A stretch of DNA of 64,000 bases from Schistocephalus solidus. Lineage: Eukaryota > Platyhelminthes > Cestoda > Diphyllobothriidea > Diphyllobothriidae. How positions within the stretch are numbered: the first letter of the stretch is position 1; every line of letters starts with the position of its first letter. The position numbers and the translations under genes were made by a program. Of this stretch, positions 11,751 through 22,206 are shown one piece after another. The notes beneath the pieces are model-generated. The model made no database searches. It was not told the DNA's origin and saw nothing but the letters and a program-made list of their open reading frames with translations. Location: assembly GCA_017591395.1 (NCBI GenBank), contig WEDG01002901.1, forward strand, positions 186,001-250,000. Reading direction: 5' to 3'.

Positions 11751-14700
11751 TCATCGAAATGTGTGGGCCAGGCGCAACCTGCCACTGTTTACACAATCTT
11801 CATTATATTGACAATAGTTTCTCAGAAAATGAGTATCTAGTTTGAATTTAAATGCATCAACAGTTTCTGAAAGGACAACATCCTCAGGGAGTCCGTTCCA
11901 TGCTCCAACGACCCTCTGCGAAAAAGGCGTTCCGACGGACTTCCGTGTGGACAAACTTCCTCTGCAGTTTAAAGGGATGACCCCGCAGATGTTCCGTCCC
12001 AGCCAATTCGAAGAATTCAGCAAATTCTAGGGCACAATTGCGGCCTCTGACAATCCGTTAGGTTTGGATGAGGTCACCGCGTAGTTGCCTGTAATTTAGA
12101 GGAAACAAATCAAGTTCAACCAGTCTGGCTACGTAAGGCAGATTACTAAGATTCTTGACCATCTTCGTAGCCCTCGCCTGCACTCGTTCCAGCTGTAGAT
12201 AATCCTTCTTAAACCACGGACGCCAGGCCTGGATGGCATATTCAAGTGAGATCGAACAAATACCCCGTAGGTTTTTCGGAAAGAGTTCCTTATCAATCTG
12301 CACAAACCCACGTCTGAGCGCAAATAAGACCTGTGTAGCGCGTTTTGCTGCCTTTAAACACTGTGAAGATGGTTTAAGTGAGGAGTTATTAGAACACCGA
12401 GGTCCTTCTGTTCCTCAACAATTGAAAGGGGCTGCCCATTGAGAATGTATTGGAAGGAATCATCCTCCTCACTGGTCCTTCTGGTACGCAGTTTTAGGAC
12501 CACACACTTCCCAAAGTTAAAATTTAAGAGCCAACGAGCAGACCAGCTGCTAAGACGGTTGAGATCCTCTTGAAGTGCGTGCCTATCGAAATCAGATCTG
12601 ATGACCCTCCACAATTTAACATCATCTGCAAACATGATGGCGCTGCAATCCAGGTCGTCGACACAGTCGTTGATGTACACTAAGAAGAGTAACGGCCCTA
12701 ATACCGAGCCTTGGGGGACACCACTTAGAACCGGAGTAGGTGTTGACTTCGAGGTATCGACGCACACAGTTTGCAATCTATCTGTAAGAAAGTCTGCGAT
12801 CCATGTCAGCAACATTCCTCTTATGCCGATTTCAGATAATTTGTAGATGAGACGTTTGTGTGGGACACTGTCAAACGCCTTCTTGAAATCAGTGTATATG
12901 ACGTCAACCCTACCATTTTTCGTCCAGTGCACGAGTCCACTGCTCTGTTGAGAGTAATAAACTAGAAAGACAGGAGCGATTCTGTCTGAAGCCATGCTGG
13001 AGATCTGAGAGTAATTGGTTTTCCTCAAGGAACTTCATGGTTGTCTTCTTGATTATTGATTCCATTACTTTTACAGCAAATGGAGGTTAGGCTGACAGGC
13101 CGATAATTGTTGACATTAGATCGAGCACCACTCTTGTATATGGGGTATATATTTGCTGCCTTCCATTCGGATGGCAGTTTCCCTGATTCAAATGACGAAT
13201 TAAATATATATGCGCTAGTGGTTTGGACAGTTCGCTGGCCAGTTCTTTCAAGAACTTGGCCGGTATATCGTCCGGACCAGATGACTTTGCTTCTTTCAGA
13301 TTTCGCAGTTCTAGTTCCACGAGAGGTTCCTGGAAGATTATATATTCAAGCACTGGACCGGCGTCTATAACAGCACTGTTGACGTGGTCAAGCTGAAGTT
13401 CCGGTTCTCTAGTGAAAACCGAGGGCAAAAAAACCGACCTAAGTACTCGGCTTTGTCGCAATTTTTCAACGACTTCAACACCATTCCCATCCATGAGTAC
13501 TGCTACTGGGTCCTTGTTTTTTAGTCGGCTATTGATATAATGGAATAAAAGTTTTGGTTTATATTCAGCCTGTTGAATAATTCTTGATTCAAAGTTCTTC
13601 CTTGCCTGACGAATCATTTTTTTCACAGCGTTTCTTTGATGACGAAATTCTTTGAGATGCTCTGCTGACCCTGTTTGCCTGAATACCTTCCATTTTTTAT
13701 TCTTCTTCTTTAGCTGCCTGTTAAGTTCTCTTGTTAACCAGGCGGGGCGACTATTCTTTTTTGCACCTTCACGGGACAAAAGCGTTCAATCAGATCGAGT
13801 GAGACTGTCTTAAAGGACCGCCAGTCATCCTCTGGATTCCCTCTAAGCAAACAATCCCATCTCATAGACATCAGTTCTTTCCTCATCGCGTTAAAATCAG
13901 CCATCCATATATTTCGCTTGCATTCCGTTCCATTCTGCGGCTGAGAATAAAGTGAGTAATCCCACATCAGCGTACTATGGTCACTCTTACCGAGGGGTGC
14001 AATAGAATACACTTCATCAATGCTAGAGAAGTCCTTCGTAAATACAAGGTCCAGGCAATTTGCTCTCTGGTTCTCTCTAAATCTTGTTGGTATGTTAACC
14101 TTCTGTACCAGAGGTTGGTCGAGAGTGAGATCCATTAGCTTGTGGCTAAAGGAAGTTGGTGCACCATCAACTGTCAGATTAACCCAGTCTACTATAGGTG
14201 CATTGAAATCTCCAGCAATAAGCACCTCCTGGTGACTTGCTACTTCCTTGAGCAAATGGAGGAGGGACTCATCAGCTGCACTTGGAATGTTCGGTTGTCT
14301 GTAGATCGTCAAGAATTGTAGGTTCTGTGAACATTCCTTTTTAATCTTTATCCAGAGAAATTCATATTCAGGGAAGATGGAGTGTGCTCGTTCGACTGCC
14401 GAGATTCCTGTCCTAACATAAACGGCCACTCCTCCTCCCTTTCTATTTTTCTCGGTCTTTTTAAAAAAGTTGGTATCCATCTATCGAATCCTTGCTATCC
14501 GCAATTTCGGCTTTGAGCCACGTTTCCATAATGGCTACGATATCGGGGGTTTGGTCTGATACTAATGCTTTGAGTTCATCTACTTTCGATAGGAGACTCT
14601 GAGCATTGGTATACAAACATCTCAATTTAGACTGGGTAACTCCTCCATATAGACTTCTGCGAATTTCGCGCGATTGAATACTAGAGTCTGTCATTGTTTT

Positions 14701-14891
14701 CCGAGATGAACTGGTGTCCATCCCGCCGACGCTGAGTTCTGATGAGTGGTCGTCATCGAGTTCTTGAGCGCCTTCGTTTTATTATTCAAGCTCTGTACAG
14801 TTGGGTACATCATATTTAGTGTCCTCCGTCTCGGCGAGAATCCACCTTGATTATGTACGAGGTCTGCCATAAGAAAAACCCTCTTTATCAC
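11751..14891 (-). pseudogene. LINE ORF2 of the reverse copy: endonuclease, reverse transcriptase
   Basis: The order on the minus strand is: endonuclease (LRCLYTNAQSLLSKVDELK, IMETWLK, GGGVAVYVRTG, LIAGDFNAPIVDWVN, SDHSTLMWDY) from 14721 to 13900; connector (AWLTRELNRQLKKKNKKWK) near 13740; and reverse transcriptase (VIYTDFKKAFDSVPHKRL, GVPQGSVLGPLLFL, MFADDVKLW) from about 13000 to 12350. The C-terminal domain follows (LERVQARATKMVKN, LNYRQLRGDLIQT, AWNGLPEDVV). All catalytic boxes are visible, but the frame changes near 14470, 13760, 13050 and 12330 make it non-functional. Confidence 0.85.
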
Positions 14892-16114
14892 TTTTTATTT
14901 CACCGTCCTTTATTTTGGAGCCATTTTTCCCCCTGCTCGGTCCTCCTCTTCAGTTCTGCTCCCAGCATCCTCATTTTGTGCCTTTCCTTGGGTTCGTAAT
15001 CCGGCTGAAAAAACATATCCCTGTGTGAGCTACGGAGAGCCGTTCTCCGTTCTAGGAGGCGTGAAGCCTGAACATCATTTTCAAGAATGATTTTAAGAGG
15101 CCTTGGTGATGATAGTTCATGTGAAACATCCGCTTTTTCCTAAACGGAATGCTTTTGTGCACTGTTACGCATTCGCCATCTCGAAGAATCGAATATGAGT
15201 ATTCTCGGAAAAGACTGAGGTCATGTTCTACCCTTTCCTTTGCAATCAGAGAAGTGGATTTGGGGAACCCCTTTAATAACGAGATTGCGTTTTTCGGTCG
15301 AAATGTATGTTTGGTGACTTTGAGTTCAGATTTGTTGATAGAGCATAAGTATCAGGAAAAAAGGCTACTCTGGTCGACGATGTTATTTTGCGTCAGTATG
15401 AGCAACTATTCCTAAAGTTAAGGACAAACCCCTTTTGGAAACTTTTGCCAATTGGTCCTCCACTTGCTCCTGTATTACCAACAGAGGATTGCACTTGAGC
15501 ATCTATCGGTAAGAACGAGCTTTTTACCGGAGTTCAAACCACTTTTTTTGTGAAAGCTTCTTGGCCCTTTTTCGACTTCGGAATTCTTCATCTTAGGTGC
15601 TTCCAAATTCGACGTGCTTCTCAACTTCACCCTTTTTTTGTATCATTCAGCGACGATGCCGCATATATTTGTGTATCCAGCACATTTCTGCTTCTGTCTA
15701 AGCTCGATGACAGTAGTAAGGTGCATGAGCTGTTTTGATCTCCATTTTGGAGCTCTGTAGACGCAATGTCTTTAAGCTCTACATGAGGTATTCTTGAGGA
15801 AGCAATATTTGCATACGTTATTTCTTTGGTTGGAATTCTCGTTGCTACGGGTGTATTTTTCGGGTGTACTTTGAACCTTCTCTTTGAGATCGGCCATTTC
15901 TTGTTTCAAGTTACTTATCTCTTTCTCCATCAATGAGAATTTCTGCAAGAGATTTAAACACCCCATGCACTTTTTCGTCCTCGTAGGTGACATTCATTAG
16001 TGTTCCCAGGCTTTTTGCCCGCTTGGCAGGAGGAGAAGTGGTAACAGAATATCTGTATTTGTCATCATTTTTTGTTTGCATGCAATTTTGTTTTCCAGAT
16101 TGTCGTGAGGACAT
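14880..16114 (-). pseudogene. LINE ORF1 of the reverse copy
   Basis: Begins at the ATG at 16114 (MSSRQSGKQNC). A Lys/Arg/Pro-rich N-terminus is followed by YEDEK, a CMGCLNLLQ segment and a short coiled coil (MEKEISNLKQEMADLKEK, about 15930-15880). Next is an RRM-like region with ERVEHDLSLFREYSYSILRD and PRPLKIIL-type sequence, visible after a frame change near 15060. It ends in a basic helical tail (MRMLGAELKRR, about 14960). Frameshifts break it. A role in RNA binding and trimerisation is inferred from LINE ORF1 families. Confidence 0.65.
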
Positions 16115-16265
16115 AGCGCAGTGGTTATGCTCGTCACCACATGAATCTGCGACCCGGGTTCGAGGCCGGACGGCGCCGCGAATTTTTTTCTCAGCACAGA
16201 TGATTCCTGAGCGTCTGCGTTTTCCATACCTCTTATGACTGTATTGGAATGCATTTAATTAATAA
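16106..16265 (+). mobile_element. tRNA-derived SINE, second family (S2)
   Basis: Contains an A-box-like TAGCGCAGTGGTTATGC and a B-box-like GGGTTCGAGGCC about 35 bp apart. Next come a GGCGCCGCGAATTTTTTTCTCAGCACAG-type junction and a short TTAATTAATAAAT end. It differs in sequence from the S1 SINEs elsewhere in the window. It sits at the 5' start of the reverse LINE, overlapping that element's first ATG. No cloverleaf consistent with a working tRNA was confirmed. Confidence 0.55.
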
Positions 16266-16645
16266 ATCCTTTTAAATAACTGGGCTAGATGCAATAGTAT
16301 TCAGCAGTCAGACTTCTAATAAGCATGCAACGACTCAGCCTTTGTTGCGACTTCTCCCTCCCTGATGAAAGCAGATTTGAGCAGCACACCGCTGGCGTGA
16401 ATTTGGAAGCAGGTGAACACTGAAGCTTGTATTTCTCGTAGGGATAATGTCCTGGACGTGGAATAATCCTCAGTGATGGAATATTTGGATAGCCGCAGAA
16501 TCGTTAAGTCGAAGAAAATATTTCCCAAATTAATGACTGGACAATCCACTCAAGAGTTATTCCAAATCAACGTGTCTTCTACACTTCGGTAGAGACTAAT
16601 ACTTCGTACTCTCAAAGGAGCTGAAATTCGAAAGCAATTTCAAAC
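16266..16645. other. Unassigned segment between LINE pieces
   Basis: No recognisable domain. It may be a LINE 5' UTR or filler left by the nested insertion. Confidence 0.3.
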
Positions 16646-17962
16646 GACGCGCCGATAGAAGTTTTCCAACTTGAAGATAGACACGCGGTTCACATTGCTT
16701 TCATTGACTTTCAAAAGGCCTTCGATACTGTGCCGCACGAGAGACTGCTGTACAAGCTAGAAAGAATTGGAATCAGAGGTAACCTCCTCAAGTGGATTGA
16801 AAACTTCCTCGTGGGTCAGCGCCAGGTTGTGTGCATCGGCCAAGATAGGTCAAGGTCTGCTGCGGTCGAGAGTGGGGTTCCTCAGGGCTCAGTACTAGGG
16901 CCAATACTGTTTTTAATATACGTAAACGATTGTGTCAGGAATCTCGACTGTGAAGCAGCAATGTTTGCCGATGACATTAAAATCTGGAATGTAATACAGA
17001 GCCCTGCTGACGAAGATAAACTGCAGATCAACCTTACTCGGTTGGAGGAGTGGTCGAATCATTGGCTTTTGCGGTTCAACGTCGATAAGTGTACAATACT
17101 TCGCTTAGGCAACCCATCTGGATCTGCTGAAAGTAGAAGTTACTTTCTCAACGGTGAAGCCTTAAAAGACGTGGAAACCCAAAAGGACCTTGGTGTGCTG
17201 ACGACCACCACCTTAAAACCATCGTCTCACTGCTTGAAAGTGGCGAAGAGCGCAATTTCGGTGTTGCATGCCATCAGACGAGCCTTTTTGGATTTCGATG
17301 AAGATCTTTCGCTAAGACTTTTGGAACATTAATTAGGCCGCATTTGGAATATGCTATGCACGCCTGGAAACCCTGGATAGTTCAAGCGCAGAACTGCCTC
17401 GAAAGAGTACAGAGGAAAGCCACCAAAATGGTTAGAAGTCAAAGCTCCTTGCCATATCCAACCCACCTAATGAATCTTAATCTGTTCCCTTTGAGTTATA
17501 GGCAAATGCGTGGTGATCTCCTGCAGACATGCCGCATTGTGAAGGGATTGGATTGTTGCCTGGAATTCTCGGACTTCTTTGAATTTGCCACCACGACCCA
17601 TCTCCGAGGTCACCCATTGAAACTGCGTGTCCAGCAGGCGAGACTGGAAGTGCGCAAGTTCTCCTTCTCTGTCAGAGTGGTTAAACCATGGAATGCCCTC
17701 CCTGAAGACGTTGTGATGTCACCATCGCTTGAAAGCTTTAAAAGGAACCTTGACAGTTTTATGTTCCGCAACGAGCCTGAGCGATGAGGAATTTATCGTA
17801 ACCATCGAGATTCGTGCACCACTTGTCATATTTTATGACCGCCTTTTGTACCTTTGCAACCCACATGGTTTCTCTGTATACCGCACTTAAATTTACGTTA
17901 CAAATAGGGTACTCAAAGGCCCATGCCTATTTCCCTCAATAAATTGAATTGAATTGAATTGA
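16646..17962 (+). mobile_element. CR1-like LINE, second half of RT through the 3' end
   Basis: One frame runs from VFQLEDRHAVHIAFIDFQKA through GVPQGSVLGPILFLIYVND and the FADDIKIW catalytic box to a stop at 17332. The C-terminal domain then resumes in a shifted frame (MEYAMHAWKPW, LERVQRKATKMVRSQSSLP, LSYRQMRGDLLQTCRIV, PWNALPEDVVMSPSLESF) to the stop at 17787. The 3' UTR carries AAATAGG (17902-17908) and CCTATTT (17926-17932), and a TTGAA repeat tail near 17940-17962. This is the best-preserved RT of the family here. Its start fits the point at which the LINE ORF2 at 9947-11640 breaks off. Confidence 0.85.
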
Positions 17963-17989
17963 AAAAGCATACATTTCAGAAAAGTACGA

Positions 17990-18250
17990 AATGCTCAGTT
18001 TAAAAGGGAAATGTACAAAAGATGACTTAGTATAAAGAGGCAACCACCGCCACGTTTGTCAGCGCAGTTTTGTCGGTACGAATTGCAATTATCTTTAGCA
18101 AACTTCAAGTCAGAAATAAGAAAGTGAGCCCAGGATTCAGTGATGCATAGCACATCTGGATCAAGCTCAAAAGCTACTGTTCTAAGCTCAGCCATATTAT
18201 TTACAACTGATCTCGCATTGAGTGAAACTAAGCTAAGCGTATTCCTGAGC
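17990..18250 (-). pseudogene. LINE endonuclease N-terminal fragment
   Basis: On the minus strand the sequence reads LVSLNARSVVNNMAELR, then LDPDVLCITESW (catalytic Glu) and a GGGC segment before stopping. This is the N-terminus of an exonuclease-endonuclease-phosphatase domain. It is more diverged from the CR1-like copies nearby and probably belongs to another LINE lineage. The rest of the element is absent. Confidence 0.65.
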
Positions 18251-18460
18251 TGTAGGTTACGCTCATCAGTATTTATAAAATAGGTTCATTTCAGTGTATC
18301 TCGAGGGTAAGTTGTTATACCTTGTGCGTCTTGGTATTTCCCTGTGACCATCTGAGGTTCTATTAACTACCCAATTTATGACATCCCTCTAAGCATCACC
18401 CGTGAATAACTTAGGCTGAATACTCACATAGAGTTTTTGCAAAAAGTTAAACATCTTTTG

Positions 18461-19103
18461 AAAGGTTTACGACTCATAGTGAGATATTATCCTCTAAACA
18501 GGGTTCGAATAACTTGGGGAAATGTAAAATAAACAGAAGGTTTCTAGTGAGGTGTAATCTAGGCGGGCAGCACAGTGTGTGAAAGCTCCTGGGCTTGCGT
18601 ATTATTCGCCTTTCCATCTTGTCGTTTTGACACAATGAGCTCGTTGGCGCCTGTGTTTTGCATATTCTTTTTGTCGAAATCGTATTTGCCTCATGAGCCA
18701 GTCTCATATGGAAAGTTGCTTTGCGCAGACAAAATCGCTCGTCTTTTTTTACTACTAGGATATATATATATATATAAAGGTTTACGACTCATAGTGAGAT
18801 ATTATCCTCTAAACAGGGTTCGAATAACTTGGGGAAATGTAAAATAAACAGAAGGTTTCTAGTGAGGTGTAATCTAGGCGGGCAGCACAGTGTGTGAAAG
18901 CTCCTGGGCTTGCGTATTATTCGCCTTTCCATCTTGTCGTTTTGACACAATGAGCTCGTTGGCGCCTGTGTTTTGCATATTCTTTTTGTCGAAATCGTAT
19001 TTGCCTCATGAGCCAGTCTCATATGGAAAGTTGCTTTGCGCAGACAAAATCGCTCGTCTTTTTTTACTACTAGGATATATATATATATATATATATATAT
19101 CAC
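18461..19103 (+). repeat. Tandem duplication, 315-bp period
   Basis: Unit 1 starts at 18461 and unit 2 at 18776, both with AAAGGTTTACGACTCATAGT. Each ends in ACTACTAGGATATATATA. By eye the two units are identical apart from the terminal (TA)n, which is longer in unit 2 (to about 19103). No coding function is supported. Confidence 0.9.
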
Positions 19104-19214
19104 TGTCTATATAGACAGTTTGATGCACATTTCATTATTAAAAAAACTTATAAGGACAAGAGGAAACTCTTGATAATTTTCACAGCCTATTAATGGGGAT
19201 GTTATTGGCCACCT

Positions 19215-19330
19215 TAAAGGTCGCGCTGAGAAAGTCGACCGTCTTGCGGTCTCATCCAGGCTTCCGTATGTTGAAAACATCCGAAGGAATCGTTCGGTTA
19301 ATAGGTATGTAAAGGTTTGATTTCGACCTA
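19215..19330 (+). mobile_element. Short Penelope-like fragment
   Basis: A + frame reads EKVDRLAVSSRLPYVENI followed by RRNRSV. This resembles the conserved LPYV-N(I/V) segment just upstream of the GIY-YIG domain in the other PLE copies here (LPYVKNVSE at 35.6 kb, LSYIQNVSE at 56.1 kb). It is very short and isolated. Confidence 0.35.
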
Positions 19331-20370
19331 CTTTGCATGTGCACGGCCTAGAAAGTCCCTTAATAAATAAGTGTGACCTTTTAAGCTTTTGCCAATAGCA
19401 CATTGGTAACACGTGTGCCACCACTTTGGTATAAGTAGTCTATCTGAAGAAATGTGTCGACGAGAAAACGCGTGATTATCATCTACTGGCGGACTTTCAT
19501 TTCCTCAACGCATGCATTTAATTTGCCAAAGTTTGCCATATATTTGAAGAAGAAAAGGGGATCCTGTTTTAATTATCTGAACATCCTCACTCACGATCAC
19601 TATCATCTTCAGGATTCCACGAACATTTTCTTTGGTCGTGTAAGCCGTCTGTCCGTGTCCTTGAGAATATCTGTTGAAGTTAGACATCGTCTATGAACCT
19701 GTATACACTCTTTGCTAGAAGATAGCGGCACGCAACATCGACGGCGACTGCCTGCAATTCGTGCTCTGTTTACCAATCCACAAACTAAGCAATCTTTCCA
19801 TCGGTCCGCTATGAACTAAATACACTGCACCTCGAGGCAAGCCGGAAATTATTATAGTTCTGCACGACAGAAATGCCGATTTTATGTTTATTTTTTCCAA
19901 AGAACACAAAGTACATGTCCTCCCTTAGCATTTCCTCTACGTCCACCTATTCTAATTTATTTAGTTCCCACCAATACTTCCTGCGAAGAGGGCACTTTTC
20001 GCAACCTTCGTATGACTATAATTATAACCTTGCTTGAGAAACGCATATGCTGTTGTGAGGAATACTGGTTGTTACTCTAACTTTTACTATTCGTCGTAGC
20101 CCTGTAGTATTCATGTCACTTTATGTAATCTCACAGATATTAGGCGTCCTTTCTTGGTAGTCCGGGACGGCGACGCCCGCTTTCAACTGAACAAATTCAA
20201 TTTTTTAACAAGCGCGCTGCTCCTAATCTTCTTTAATAATCTTATTTAATACTGACAAAAATTCATTTTTTTACTTACGGCACTTTGTTTTACCGTGTAT
20301 ACGTGGATGCGTTCCCCATTCCTTTGTACGCCCGTAAATGCCCATATTGAGCAAGACGGTTCTGCTTATA
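19331..20370. other. No recognised feature
   Basis: A/T-rich sequence without recognised domains, RNA genes or repeats. Confidence 0.4.
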
Positions 20371-20378
20371 TGACGGTC

Positions 20379-20485
20379 AAAACTAAACTTACGTGTGCCT
20401 TCCTTAAAGTATTTGCGAAATTTCTACTTAACTTAAAAACTAAACTTACGTGTGCCTTCCTTAAAGTATTTGCGAAATTTCTACT
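20379..20485 (+). repeat. Short tandem repeat, 57-bp period
   Basis: A 50-bp unit starting AAAACTAAACTTACGTGTGC occurs at 20379-20428 and again, identical by eye, at 20436-20485. A 7-bp spacer lies between. Confidence 0.9.
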
Positions 20486-20647
20486 GATAATTGCCCACAA
20501 TGAACTCCGATTCTGACTCTGACATCGAAGATTACGGATCGAACGATGACGACAAAGACACATTTTCTGCTTGCATTTCTCATCGCCTGAAGCACCTTTT
20601 GCTACTGATCGCGCCATAGGCTTTCTAAAAGACCTCTTCTTGCAACC

Positions 20648-21448
20648 ATTTAAGCCAGAGGTCGGCAAACTCCGGCCTTTAGGCCAGATACAGCCTAGCT
20701 CGTATTCCAGTCCGGCCTAACGCCCCGCCCCCCCAAGTGAATTATTGTTGGATCCGGCCTAATTGAATTGTCGCGGTTTTGTCTCTATGGAAGAAACAAC
20801 TGTATAAGGGCGACCATGTCCATTTCCCGCACCTCGCCCAATGTGATGCAGCCCTCGTTGACACCAAAGAATACATCAGTGTGCTGTCAACTCTGCGGAA
20901 TGAATCATTTTCGCGCTTCACTGATGTGCGTTCTCATTCGCAAGAATTCAAGATTGTGAGCACTCCTTTTGACTTTCCCCATGACGATGCCCCCTCTGAT
21001 GTGCGATTGGGGTTGATTGAGCTGCAGGCTTCGGACCTTCTCTTGTCCAAGATTACTTCTTCCACTACTCTCATTGACTTCTACCGTCAGCTGCCACATG
21101 CTCAGTTTCCAATGTTGCTAGCCCGTGCCAAGTGTGTGATCGCAACGTTTGGCAGCACTTATTCATGCGAGCAGCTGTTCTCCAAAATGAAGTTTTGTAA
21201 GAAAAAGCTGCGCTCTCAGCTCACTGACACTCGCCTTAATGACATTCTTTTGCTGAACTCCGTATCATTACAACCTGATATTGTATCTGTCTATAATAGC
21301 ATGCAACATTATGTTTTCCATTGATCGTACTGCATTTTTGAATACTAAACGTTTCCTTGGACACCTTGTTTCTTCTTGCCTAGTGTGCCTTCTTGACCTC
21401 CTGAAATGGCCTAGTAGTCCGAAAAGTTTGCCGACCCCTGATTTAAGC
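20648..21448 (+). mobile_element. hAT element with TIRs and 8-bp target duplication
   Basis: The element spans 20656-21440 (785 bp). Its ends are inverted: CAGAGGTCGGCAAACT on the left and CAGGGGTCGGCAAACT on the right (minus strand), 15 of 16 matching. It is flanked by an 8-bp direct repeat ATTTAAGC (20648-20655 and 21441-21448). Eight-bp duplications and C-A-G-type ends are diagnostic of hAT transposons. The inside encodes only the C-terminal part of a hAT transposase, so this is an internally deleted derivative. Confidence 0.92.
20779..21324 (+). pseudogene. hAT transposase, C-terminal part
   Basis: A 181-codon frame lacks the BED zinc finger and the N-terminal RNase-H-like half. It retains the hAT dimerisation region: FPMLLARAKCVIATFGSTYS, CEQLFSKMKFCKKKLRSQLT and DTRLNDILLL (about residues 112-165). 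That motif order is typical of Charlie/ZBED-like hAT proteins. hAT enzymes cut and paste DNA in the nucleus, but this remnant cannot be active alone. The frame is open to its stop at 21322-21324. It could conceivably be a domesticated fragment, but its position entirely between the TIRs argues for plain transposon debris. Confidence 0.8.
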
Positions 21449-21996
21449 AGTTGGGCAGATAAAACACAAAGACTCGACAGGTAGGCAAATATAAATCTTC
21501 GCACAACAGAAATACGCTAGACGTAAAATCTATTAAAACTGAAATTTCCGACACCCATGCCGTCAGTCGCCTGTGCAGCAATGAGTATAAAAACTGTAGC
21601 ACGTGTTTCCAAGCCGCCGCTCGCACACCTCGTCCACACCACTTAACTGCTGTTTTCGTGTACGCATACCCGAGCAATGTGTCAGATCTGCCATTCAATG
21701 TTTGGCACTAATATGTTAACAGTAGTACTGACGTTGAGTGACAATCCCAGGAGTTATCCAATTAGATGAGTATCTCAGACAATCAGCCTGTTGCCATTTT
21801 TTGACATTAAAATACTCAGAATTTTCAGGCATAGTGCACAAAGTCGCTACTAGGGTACCCTGCTTGTTGTTTTCTGTACGGCTTATTTTTAAATCTCATT
21901 GTCCATTCCATGACGCTATTCATTAACACTGCTTAATTGCAATGGTTAATTTCTGTATATCATTTTATCTCTTTCATACCGAACGGATTTTTGTAG

Positions 21997-22206
21997 TTGC
22001 AAAGGTTTTCGCCTATGAATCCTCAACAAATCCCGGGACACGTTCCACAGTCCTATCTGCAACCTCAAAACAGTAGCAAATTTACTAAGGGCGAGTCTCC
22101 TTCGTACGCAACCACGCCTGGTCGTCAGGGCTGCTCTCAAACGCCTCCCCGTGTTGGCCGCAGTGTTGCAGCTGTTGTTCCCATGAATGCTAAACCGCAT
22201 CCGATG
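21997..22206 (+). CDS. pygo-like: pygopus-like gene, first visible exon
   Basis: Seventy codons, entered after TTTTTGTAG (acceptor ending 21996) and left before the donor GTTTGT. It reads LQRFSPMNPQQIPGHVPQSY and continues Pro/Gln/Ser-rich to KPHPM. The low-complexity P/Q composition is shared with the next exon. The first in-frame ATG is at 22015, but the acceptor suggests an internal exon. Confidence 0.6.

Larger units (their letters stand above)
11641..16114 (-). mobile_element. Nearly full-length CR1-like LINE, reverse orientation
   Basis: Read on the minus strand the order is ORF1 (16114 to about 14880), ORF2 (about 14860 to 11751) and a 3' UTR ending near 11640. The UTR end has the family signature AGCCTACTTCCCTCAATAAA, and a TTAAAGTGAC-type repeat tail abuts the + strand LINE. 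Several frameshifts inactivate it. It lies between two halves of a + strand LINE whose RT reads on across the gap, which points to a nested insertion. Confidence 0.8.

Noticed and set aside
18474..18707. A repeated reading frame in both 315-bp units
   Set aside because: Identical frames arise trivially from the duplicated DNA; there is no domain or codon signal.
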